64,000 nt of DNA, taken from contig CM040086.1 in assembly GCA_022496805.1 (NCBI GenBank), forward strand, positions 13,270,501-13,334,500, read 5' to 3'. Numbering within the stretch: the stretch's first letter is position 1; every line of letters starts with the position of its first letter. The position numbers and the translations under genes were made by a program. A model generated the notes under the pieces. It did no database searches and had not been told where the DNA came from. It worked only from the letters and a program-made list of their open reading frames with translations. This document shows, one piece after another, positions 46,601 through 55,514 of this stretch. Source of the DNA: Pohlia nutans (taxonomy: Eukaryota > Streptophyta > Bryopsida > Bryales > Mniaceae).

Positions 46601-47175
46601 GAATCTTTTAATCAAAAAAATTCTTATAAAAAAGAACTTTATCAATTGACTAGTAATATAACTTGGGCTCCTAAAATATCTTGTCTCAATTTTATTCGTA
46701 CTAAATTATTCAATTCGATAAATAGACCTAATGAATTTAAAGTTAGATAGAATTTTGTTTTTTTGAAAAGAAAAGAAAAGAAAGAATTTAATGGTTCACA
46801 AAAAATTCTCAATTTTTTGAAATTATTCAACACAAAACAAAAGAGCAACTTCCTTGTGAAAGGGTTTTATCTCGATTAAGACGAAGAAATGTACAAGAAT
46901 TAGAATTTCAATTAGAAGATCAGCTTGTGATACTAGGATTTTCGCGATTACTCACAGAACACCGAATGGAATTTTGATTATCTAGTAAACCTATGCTATT
47001 TATTGGAGGACGGTTTCTTTGGGACCCTACCGAGGACCCTACTGGTTTATAATTTCAAAATCATCAATTCATTATTTCACGTCAAACTTTATTTATAGAT
47101 GAAGAAATGTTAAGAAGATTATATGTTACTTATGGGGCAAGAAGAGAACGCAAAAAAAAACATAAAAAATTTCTA
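43600..47175 (+). pseudogene. ycf2: ycf2, heavily broken
   Basis: The large plastid Ycf2 ATPase-like protein (import motor component in land plants). Recognisable pieces in order: GSNYFEPWGSFEIIQSLIDS (about 44270), RRERKLLVQSLVTNKSVEQY (44520), LSSWQKMTF, the decayed P-loop area ETGGSYFVKNLAANS (44880), ITESWMNVLMESLRRLNL, NVNRSTQNVEFDPTF, KVDPALISPNRLD, then element C, then [41 protein letters not shown] and DEEMLRRLYVTYGARRER (47100). Stops replace Trp (45075-45077, about 46418) and Arg (45276). Wording is closest to bryophyte ycf2. Confidence 0.9.
45393..45934. mobile_element. TTAA-flanked small transposon C (542 bp) in ycf2
   Basis: TTAA (45389-45392), CCCCTAAATGACAG ... TCACTTAGGGG, TTAA (45935-45938). 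Ignoring the insert gives the ycf2 frame TGT ATT AAC GAA TTT GGA, i.e. CINEFG, so it inserted precisely at TTAA. Confidence 0.88.
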
Positions 47176-47281
47176 AAAAAAAATTATATAAAAAAAATTA
47201 TTTTTGGGATTAGATATTATATGTTTATCATAAACATATGTGTTTATGTTTATGTTTTAATTTGGGATTAAATATTTATTT

Positions 47282-47556
47282 ACGTGGGTGTCCGCCAAAA
47301 ACCACAAGCTATTATAGATGCTATAATAAAACTTTGTAAAAAGGTAGCTCAAAAAACATATAAAGATAAATATAAATTTAAACAAGGAGAGAGATATTTA
47401 ACATTAAATCATAAATTTAATTTTGTATCTACAGACCAATCTAATAAAAAACTATATTCTCAACTTTCTAAGACGCAAGTTATGTCAACTTTAGACACTT
47501 TTGATTCAACTGAAAAAAAAGAAAAATTTAACTTTTTTATTAAGAAACGAAGATAA
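47282..47556 (+). pseudogene. ndhK: ndhK, 3' fragment
   Basis: Plastid NDH complex subunit K (NuoB-type iron-sulfur subunit). Only the C-terminal part is present: a GCPPKPQAIIDAI-type segment with one extra A near 47294 shifting the frame, then a species-specific charged tail ending TAA. It starts abruptly at a block junction; the N-terminal cluster-binding Cys residues are missing. Confidence 0.85.
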
Positions 47557-47599
47557 TTAAAAGAAAAATCAAAATAAATATTTTTTTTTAAACTTAAAT

Positions 47600-48118
47600 A
47601 TGTTAAATACTTATACAAATAATTCTACTACCACTACTAAAATACAAGGGCGATTATCCGCTTCGTTAGCAAAGCATAAACTAGCTCATTGACCTTTAGG
47701 TTTTGATTATCAAGGTGTAGAAATTTTACAAATTAGATCTGAAAATTGGCTTTCGATAGCGGTTGCTTTATATGTTTATGGTTTTAATTATCTTCGTTCC
47801 CAATGGGCTCATGATGTAGCACCTGGTGGGTTACTAGCTAGTGTATATCATTTTACAAAAATACAAGATAATGTAGATCAACCCGAAGAAATCTGTATAA
47901 TTTTTTTTGTATCACGACAAAGATCTAAAATACCATCTGTTTTTTGGATTTCAAAAAGTGTGGATTTTCAAGAACGGGAATCTTACGATATGTTAGGAAT
48001 TTCATATGAAAATCATCCACGTCTTAAACTTATACTAATGCCTGATACTTGAATTGGTTGGCCTTCACGTAAAGATTATATTGTAACGGATTTTTATGAG
48101 CTACGAGATGCTTATTAA
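47600..48118 (+). pseudogene. ndhJ: ndhJ with two internal stops
   Basis: Plastid NDH subunit J, full length (172 codons plus stop) with no indel: QGRLSASLAKHKLAH, TGA at 47690-47692 at a conserved Arg, [38 protein letters not shown] at 48050-48052 at a conserved Trp, IGWPSRKDYI, DAY. Both stops are explained by single transitions (CGA to TGA, TGG to TGA). Confidence 0.93.
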
Positions 48119-48333
48119 CCTCTAAATTTAGGCGCTAAAATATGTGAATAAATATTCAAAATATTTTTTGTTGTATCAAATAACAAAAAAGATAATTTAC
48201 AAAAAAAACTAATATTAATTAAAGATCTATTCTTTTTATAAAAAATATTTTATTATCTTTAAGACAATAAAATAAAGTAATATGAATATGTAAGTATGGA
48301 GTTGAAAAAAAGGTATATAATATAATTTTAGAA

Positions 48334-48406
48334 TGCCAGAAACCAGATTTGAACTGGTGACACAAGGATTTTCAGTCCTTTGCTCTACCAACTGAGCTAT
48401 TCCGGT
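48334..48406 (-). tRNA. trnF-GAA: trnF-GAA (NUPT copy)
   Basis: Minus strand: CGGAATAGCTCAGTTGGTAG, anticodon GAA in CTGAAAA, T-arm AGTTCAAATCTGG. Position 1 appears changed from G to A, weakening the acceptor stem. Confidence 0.92.
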
Positions 48407-48469
48407 TTTTTTCATTGACTTATCCTAGCATAAAATTGAAAGCTTATGTCAATAAAAAATCATAGTTTT

Positions 48470-48831
48470 CGGGGTAGAGGGACTTGAACCGTCATGGTCA
48501 ATAAAGCCAACGGATTTTCTTCCTACTACAATTTAAATTGTTGCTGAAATTAACATGTAAAATTGGACTCTATCTTTATCCTCCCTTAATATCTAAAAAA
48601 TAAAATTTTATTTATTGATAGAAATAAAATTTAGAGTATTATTCGTTAGGATAGTTTCCATTGAGTCTTTGCACCTATTCTATTTTTAAATAAAATAAAA
48701 TTTGGCTCAAGATTGGTGATACTTTTTTCAATCTAAATTTCCCTGATTTTGAAAGCTAGCATTTAGTAAGTTTTTCTACTGAAGCTCAAATTATTTAAGT
48801 CCGTAGCGTCTACCAATTTCACCATACCCCC
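48470..48831 (-). tRNA. trnL-UAA: trnL-UAA with group I intron (NUPT copy)
   Basis: 5' exon on the minus strand at 48831-48796 (GGGGGTATGGTGAAATTGGT, ending at the first anticodon base), intron about 280 bp, 3' exon 48516-48470 (AATCCGTTGGCTTTAT ... GGTTCAAGTCCC). The single group I intron within the UAA anticodon is the ancient cyanobacterial-type trnL intron. Confidence 0.9.
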
Positions 48832-49103
48832 TATTTTGAGTGACTCAAAAAATAAAAATAAAAATAATACATATATATATATATGTATTATTGGTAGATT
48901 TTAGTTAGACTAATATTTTATAAGTTTTAAATCAATACTTTATATATATACAATTTTTTTTTAATTAGTAAAATAAAGTATTTTTCTGTAATTAGTAATT
49001 GTTGCATTATTAAAATTTTATTGATAATATAATTAAGTTGTACAAAAGAAAATAAAAATTATTATTATTATTATTATTATTATTATTTACTTCTATTGAT
49101 AAA

Positions 49104-49176
49104 GCCTGCTTAGCTCTGAGGTCAGAGCACCGCACTTGTAATGCGATGGTCATCAGTTCGACTCCGGTAGCGATTC
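49104..49176 (+). tRNA. trnT-UGU: trnT-UGU (NUPT copy, acceptor stem damaged)
   Basis: GCCTGCTTAGCTCTGAGGTC, anticodon TGT in CTTGTAA, T-arm AGTTCGACTCC. The 3' strand of the acceptor stem no longer pairs fully with GCCTGCT. Confidence 0.88.
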
Positions 49177-49398
49177 TTTTTAACACTAAATATATTACTA
49201 GAAATAACTCTTAAAATTAAAAAATTAAAAACTTTTAAAAGTTTCTTTATATAAAAAAAGAATACTGTATTTTTTTGTAGTGTTTCTCATGTTATGATGT
49301 TTTTGACTATAGAAAAATATATAATTATTTGGTAAAAAAAGTTAAATGTGTTGAGGTAAAAAAACTTTATAAACAAAAAGTAAATTGATTGAATACCT

Positions 49399-49436
<38 letters not shown>

Positions 49437-49482
49437 TACTTTATTTTTTTTGTAAATGTTTTTGTAAAAAAAAGGAATTTTT

Positions 49483-49955
49483 ATGTCCCGTCATCGAGGA
49501 CCTTGTGTAAAAATAATATGTCGTTTAGGAGCTTTGCCAGGACTAACTAATAAAACACCGTAGTTAAAATCTAGTTCTATTAATCAATCAACATCAAATA
49601 AGAAAATTTCTCAGTATCGTATTCGTTTGGAAGAATAAAAAAAACAAGGTTTTGATTATGGAATAACAGAACAACAATTACTTAATTATGTACGTATTGC
49701 TAGAAAAGCAAAAGGATCAACAGGTGAAGTTTTATTACAATTATTTAAAATGCGTTTAGATAATATCATTTTTTGATTAGGTATGGCCCCTACGAAGGCA
49801 ATTAGTAAATCATAGATATATTTTAGTTAATGATTGTCTAGTAGATATACCAAGTTATCGATGTAAACCTCACGATTTTATTAATATAAAAGATTGACAA
49901 AAGTCCCAAACTATGATTAGTAAAAATTTAGATTTTTTTCAATGCAAATTTTAAC
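49483..49955 (+). pseudogene. rps4: rps4, stops, internal deletion and truncated
   Basis: Plastid ribosomal protein S4, which nucleates 30S assembly. [27 protein letters not shown] for Gln, then ISQYRIRLEE, TAA for Gln, [38 protein letters not shown] for Arg, LGMAPT, then a deletion or frameshift into the [19 protein letters not shown] region and an end near 49950. The NUPT appears to end here. Confidence 0.9.
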
Positions 49956-50829
49956 CGAGATTTTAACCGACGCTGGCCATGAGAAGACACCTATATTTAT
50001 TTGATCAATGATACTTCATTGTGCCATAAACCAACAATCAATAAAATAGTTTAGTGATTGCTGACTTTGAATCATTACTTGGACTTGTCTCGTTTGTAAA
50101 AACTATCTATTATTTTAAGATTTTTATGGTCTTTCAAGGCATATTCACTCTAGCCCGTGTTTATTGCCACAAATAGGCAATTTATACATTGGACTTTGAA
50201 AATTCATAACTTATTCAATGTAACTCCAGAAATTATGTGGAAATTATGGGATAGATTTAGAATCAATTTGCTAATTCATACAAACAATCACAGTGCACCT
50301 GAGATTACTATAAATAGGCACAATGCTTAAAGTGACGGTTTATGGTCCACTCACCTTACTTCAACCAATTTTTTTAGACATGCTTGTCCAACATGGGTAC
50401 ACTCAAAACTTTTTTATGCCACACCAACGTATATGAGTCCACTACTGGACATGTGGAAAGTGTCCAATCACATTGGTACACTGAAAAGCGAATATTCTAT
50501 GTAGGTACTAGAATGTGATATTAGGAGGTGTGATAATAATGAGTTCAATATTTTTCATTTAATTTAATTTTTATGTGTGACGCAAATAATTTATCAATTG
50601 TTTTGGGTTACAGTACACCTAGATGGCTATTTGAGGCAGGTTATAGTGGTTGATACCACTGGTATACCTGGGTCACTGTACGGCAAGATACATAAAAAGT
50701 TAGGCAGTTACAATAGGGATCGAAGCATTGGGGATACTCAAACATAAATGTGAATATTATGTTTAATATTCACATATGCTTATATTAAACATAAATTTAG
50801 AATGAAATAGATATGTATAAATAGGTTCA
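49956..50829. other. nuclear spacer
   Basis: No gene. It contains a local inverted repeat near 50750-50800 (TGAATATTATGTTTAATATTCA) and partial inverted phrases around the palindromic TTTATGG / CCATAAA stretches. Confidence 0.45.
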
Positions 50830-50862
50830 TTAGGGGAAAAATGGGGTCCCAAAGGGGCCCTG
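50830..50862 (+). repeat. left terminal inverted repeat of the 12.3-kb element
   Basis: Starts TTAGGGGAAAAATGGGG and ends AAAGGGGCCCTG. Three mismatches with the reverse complement of 63064-63096 (positions 12, 15 and 20). Confidence 0.9.
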
Positions 50863-51799
50863 TAAGCTTGCCCGTGTTAGGTGAACCGGCTGCCCAAATG
50901 AGCCTCTGCTGGTGTCAGCGGCGGTTTGCAGCGCTGCCCACAGAGTTATTGCCGATGTCGGAGAAGAGCAGCGTGGCACCGAGGCCCGGAGGCCGGCTTG
51001 CTGGCGCCGACGTGGCCGGGGTGTTTGGCCACCGGCCGGAGAAGAGCATTGAAGGCGCTCTGCAGAGCCTTCAACGCGGAGCGATCGTTGCCAACGGCAT
51101 GGTGAAGCCGGCGATGGGAAGTTTGTTGGCACAACGGCTTCAAGGTAGAGTGCGGCCGGCGCCACCACCATCGCCCACTAGGAAACGCAACCATGAATCG
51201 GCATGCGTACAATTCGGCGTCTCCAGAACGGCTGGGGATTACACCCGTGAATTCTTCCCAAAATCTAGCTAATTCGTGCCAGAAGCGTCCGCTGGCACCA
51301 ACGGCTTAGGACGTTTGGCCAGCAAGCGCACGCTGGTGGTTCTGCCTCCGACATCCTCAGATTCATGCAAAGGTTTGTTGCCACAGCCAGTAGCCGTAGC
51401 GTGTTTCTTGATGGCAATTGGGGATTGTGAATTCGGCAACCTTCGGAGTTTGCTGGCAGCACGGTGGGCAACAACGACTTCCGTACAACCCACGCCCAGG
51501 GCTTCCCAAATGGGTTTTAGGAATTATGGCGCTTGGGTAGATACAAGGGAGTTTCTAAAAGTCCTACCTCGAATCACACAATGCATGCTGTGAGCGGCAT
51601 TTTTTCTACCGTCCTAGGGTAGGAATTGTGGAAGCCTTCGATTTCGCTTCCAGCAACGATGATTAGCGTTTACGGCTACTTGTTGACAACGATTACGTTT
51701 AGCGTAATTGGAAACCACCTCAAGGAGAGTCCGCATAGCGTCATGATCGTTCTGTAGCCTTGCGAAATTTGGTCACTGCTTTGTATTTTAGGGTTCTCG
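50863..51799. other. left subterminal region of the 12.3-kb element
   Basis: Open frames at 50841-51272 and 51276-51593 lack domains. The region is dense in the element motif (near 50908, 50997, 51088, 51122, 51274, 51290, 51316, 51376, 51450, 51645). It is probably promoter and transposase-binding DNA rather than coding. Confidence 0.5.
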
Positions 51800-53072
51800 A
51801 TGGCAGCAAGGTGCGCACCTAGTGCTTCGTATGTTCCCCAAGTTGCGCTTGATGCGTGCTATGCACCAATTATTAGGAGAGGTTCTCTGCGATCTGACCG
51901 GCCGTGTCCATCAACGTTTCCAGCACGGAGGGCAGCCGGGGATACAAACATTGACTTGTGGACCGATGGCAGCATTTACCCGGTTGATCCAGACTCGGGG
52001 AAGCCCCCTCCATTCAGAACTCTTAAGGAATGTCTCCAATTCATATGCCATCATGGAGAGCTGGGCCTGTATGGTTATACATGCAGATTGGAGCTGGGAC
52101 CCCAAGGAGGTCCACATCGAAGTGTGTTGGAAATGCGATGCAGACTGCTGCAAGAGGAAGTGAATGAGGGTAGAGGCGAAGCTGCTGTCAGCATCGAACG
52201 TCTGGATCGTTGCAGAGACTTAGAGAATACATGCATGGAATTGCGGGCTGAATTGCAGGCTATACGCAAAGAGATGGACGACAAGGAGAAAACTTATAAC
52301 ATGAGGGTGTAGGATCTGGAATCTGAGGTGCATATTTGTAAGCGAGAATCCGAGCGCCTCCAGCGAAGTGCCGGTGCAATGAAAGACACGCCTGTGGGGA
52401 TCCGACGTAGGGCTCGGTTGCTTAGAGGGATTCATGAGTTGAATCCTGGTATGGGTGGTGCAAAACGTAGAGTGAAGCTCATCAGAAGAGTGTTGCAACC
52501 ACATCTCATGCAAGCTATCAATGACTGCAATAGGGTCGAGTGTGAGAACCAACGACTTCATGGGGATGAAGACTCACAAACTAGAACCGCGGTAGCTCTA
52601 GCTAAGATACTATCTAGGCACGAAGGCATGGCCCTCGCGAGTCACCCTGCTATGGGACATGTTGAGACCAAGATTGCCAACAACGTTCTCAAATCGATTG
52701 GAAAGCGTGTAGGAGCGGATAAAATTCTTGCTGCTTGTGACCAAGTAGGGGTGTCCCATCGGGGATACGGTGCTATTTACAAAGCCGTGAGGGGTCCCAT
52801 TGCTGTTTTGAACAAGGATATAAAAGCTAGCATTCTACCCAGCCCCTATCACGTGAAATTGCTTCGGCAGGAGATGAATGCCAACTTGCCACAGTTTATT
52901 GGCGAATACTACCACGTTGAAGGTCGACTGGAGCTGCCAACGACGTCCAAGAAATCCAAGAAATCCGACAACATACGGAAGGATGTAGTCTTGACTGAAA
53001 AGAATTCATTATTCACTGACCTTGAGGTGGTCCAACAAAGCATGGTGATCTTCTACGGCATTACGGAGATAG
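51800..53072 (+). pseudogene. transposase-like gene, exon 1
   Basis: Open from ATG 51800 with one in-frame TAG at 52310-52312 (GTG TAG GAT, likely from CAG), then to a donor GAG ATA G|GTATGG. Coiled-coil sequence (about 52130-52400) precedes a basic stretch and a region reading KASILPSPYHVKLLRQEMN, which resembles the segment ahead of the catalytic domain in large eukaryotic DDE transposase-like proteins. Function as DNA binding is inference. Confidence 0.55.
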
Positions 53073-53213
53073 GTATGGTTCCCCCTTTGATCTGGTTCGT
53101 GGCTCAATGTTTGTCCGGTTGGTGTCAGCAGCCACATTGACTGCGTACAACAAAGAAAATAGCTTGTTGGCACATTGAATGTGCCCTCACTCCCACTTAC
53201 AATGGTTGTGCAG
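53073..53213 (+). other. intron of the transposase-like gene
   Basis: GTATGG...GGTTGTGCAG, 141 bp. The phase joins ATA G|AG TTG AGA and the frame on both sides stays open. Confidence 0.65.
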
Positions 53214-54438
53214 AGTTGAGAGGGGCACCGCTGATCTTTGTCCTGAAACTCGACGAGGCAGAGATCGTTAATGGAAAAAAATTTGAACGTGTTAGTATCA
53301 CATTGATGAACAGGGCATTGGACACTGCCATTCAGAAGGACCATGAGAAGTACTTCTCAATACAGTCCGAGCAAGAAATCTGGCCCGTTGCAACCTTCCA
53401 GGTGGAGAAGGAGTCATATGATGTTCTGTCGTGGATATTTGCACGATCCAAGTTCCCAGCTGTGATTACAGCACAATCAACAGGCAAAAAACTGCAAGTC
53501 CCCCGAGTTGGTGAATTCTATGTGGAGTGGCATTTCGCAGCGGATATCAAGACTATTAAGTGTATGTACGGGCTGCAATCTGGGCCTGCATGCGCAATGA
53601 ACTGCATATATTGTGAGCAAAAGAGGATTAAACCTACAGTGGGGACAACAAGTCAGGCAAGTGCTGCCATCAGAGGCCGTGCTAAGGTAAACTGGGCGGG
53701 AGGACTTTTTGCGAGCAGTGTGGCAGCACAACCTTGTGACATGATGGCATCTGCCCGGTGGAGGCCCATCTTGCCAATTCCTTTGTCCAGAGTGCACATT
53801 TGTACACTGCATGCCCAAGTTCGATTAACGGAGAAGATTCTGCACATGCATATCATGTATGTTTGGAACATACAGGATCAAAAATTTAGGGCTACTGCAA
53901 TTTTGCAGATGGAGAAGTCATTGTCAGCGATCGGGGCTCATGGTGGGAACGTAGAGATTAGAAAAGACCCGAAGCTCAGTGGAAACACTGGCAACGTGCC
54001 ACAGAAACCATCTCTCAGTGGTGTTGTTGCCAGCAGGCTTTTCAAGCCGAGCGTTTGGTCAGGTAACGATAAAGCGTGGAAAGATGTTTGTCAAGCCGAG
54101 AATAATAATACTCACGGTGGTGCGGACCGCATTGCCAAGGCTGCTATGTGGCAAGCCTTTGAGGATGTCCTACCATATTTGACCGGATTGGTGTTGACAG
54201 CAGAACAGCGTTTGCAGTTCAAACAGAAGATAGAACATTGGGGAAAGGCGTATTTAAAGGCCTTTGGGGAGGAGCATGTTTTCTATTACATGGTACGTTC
54301 GTTAATACGTTTGTCAAAATCTAGTTCTAATCTTGACGGGCCACTTACTTCATCGGGGGAACGGGTTTTAACTGTCTTCTTCTTGGTGACAGCACGTACT
54401 TGTGAGGCACTCAACTTGGTTTGTGGAACAATATGGTA
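53214..54438 (+). CDS. transposase-like gene, exon 2 (putative DDE domain)
   Basis: Reads APLIFVLKLDEAEI (candidate first acidic residue), VWPVATFQ-like WPVATFQVEKESYD, then FYVEWHFAADIKTIKCMYGL with MNCIYC (candidate second Asp followed by a C-x2-C pair), then VHICTLHAQVRLTEKILHM. This order (Asp...D-x-K...C-x2-C...LH..R.TE) recalls large DDE transposases with inserted Cys pairs. The frame ends at a TAG at 54436-54438, but an intron with a donor ATATG|GTAGCC at about 54435 probably leads to the next segment. The assignment is from motif order only. Confidence 0.5.
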
Positions 54439-54497
54439 GCCTCGGAGTCTGGAGTTGCCAGGGTATGGAGAAATCTCACCATTAAGCGAAGGCAGCA

Positions 54498-54941
54498 AAT
54501 CAAGCACATACAGCTCATGGTGGTGGCTCAGCGCGCATCAGTGTCATTTTGCAACAATTCCAGCATTGGTACCGAAATATACAGCATCGCTACAACAAGA
54601 AATTGGAGTGCTTAAGAGTCGTCCATATCCCTGATGATGAAGCAAGAGGCGCAGCTGCGTGCAGAAGACGCGAGCGTTGGCATCAATCAAATGCTGCCAA
54701 CGCTTTGGAGAACTGGCGGTCAAGGCGACGGCGTGTCGGCAAAGCGTGGGTTACCGAAGACTCCGTGGGAGGTGGAGGGGATGGTTTTAGGGAGGGCGAC
54801 CTGGAATGGAACTGCGATGGGGTGATGGTTGGGAATGGAAGCGACAACGAAAAAGAAAGGGATGCTGCCAACGATGTGGCCATTGAGGTCGCTGCCAGCG
54901 ACGTGGATGTTGCCCACAGTGTCGACATTGAAGATGCTTAG
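54498..54941 (+). CDS. transposase-like gene, probable last exon
   Basis: The frame around 54510-54600 reads AHGGGSARISVILQQFQHWY, resembling the C-terminal conserved block of the same transposase-like proteins. It continues through a basic stretch and an acidic tail to TAG at 54939-54941. The exact acceptor is not fixed (CATACAG near 54508-54514 is one candidate). Confidence 0.4.
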   Translation, partial: NQAHTAHGGGSARISVILQQFQHWYRNIQHRYNKKLECLRVVHIPDDEARGAAACRRRERWHQSNAANALENWRSRRRRVGKAWVTEDSVGGGGDGFREGDLEWNCDGVMVGNGSDNEKERDAANDVAIEVAASDVDVAHSVDIEDA

Positions 54942-55514
54942 AGCGATTGAGGAAAATACATTACAATTGCTCATTTCGGATATACGGGATATGGTTTAAG
55001 TATACTCTTCTAATTTCAACGATGTTTGTCCATTTGTACAGTACCCTATAGAACGGGACAGATGGCGTTTGACTTGTAAGAAGCTCTTTTGAAAGTATTC
55101 GTTTTGGATTTATCCGTCAATACTACTCTTTCAAAACGCAAATCCTAGTCAAAAACGCAAAACCAAATGAAAAATGATGATGCCAGCAAGGTTCACCTTC
55201 CCCAAACTACTTGCAAAATTACTTGCACGGTTTAGGGGGACAGAGTTCCAGGCACATGTTCACGATACAATTACAACGATGCATTTCTTTACCATGAGGA
55301 TTTTCATTTATAAGGGGGTCAGCGTTCCAGAACGTCTGAGCTGTCACTCACAAAAACGACCTACTTACACATTGTTGGCAGCAACTACTGTCCAATGCCC
55401 CCAGTTGACAACAAAGAGTACCATAGCACTCTGCCGATGAAAATTAAACAACGAACCGTAAACCCGCTAATGTTAGTCCATATGTTCACTATTTACAACA
55501 AGAAATTGTCAAAC
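54942..55514. other. spacer between convergent genes of the 12.3-kb element
   Basis: No supported gene. Carries element motifs near 55178 and 55372. Confidence 0.5.

Larger units (their letters stand above)
36421..49955. other. nuclear plastid DNA insertion (NUPT), mosaic and decayed
   Basis: Plastid genes occur in three blocks: rpl20-psbJ in ancestral land-plant order, then ycf2, then ndhK(3' end)-ndhJ-trnF-trnL-trnT-rps4. The blocks are not neighbours in typical streptophyte plastomes. Many genes carry stops, frameshifts or insertions; three nuclear TTAA elements lie inside; and nuclear retroelement DNA flanks it, so this is not a functional plastome. Short genes (rps18, psaJ, petG, psbE) remain open. 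The left edge is not sharp: plastid identity is certain only from rpl20 at 37010. Confidence 0.9.

Noticed and set aside
47600..48118. UGA read as tryptophan in a living plastid genome
   Set aside because: petG, psaJ, psbE and psbL region genes use or keep TGG normally where Trp is found, UGA also replaces Arg, and frameshifts and nuclear insertions show pseudogene decay.
49483..49955. U-to-C RNA editing as the explanation of all internal stops
   Set aside because: Fits Gln/Arg stops in rps4, but TGA at Trp in ndhJ and ycf2, TAA at Leu in psbL, and indels do not fit.
50841..51593. Two plus-strand open frames as a gene at the left end of the 12.3-kb element
   Set aside because: No domain, the first begins within the terminal repeat, and the region is packed with element motifs.
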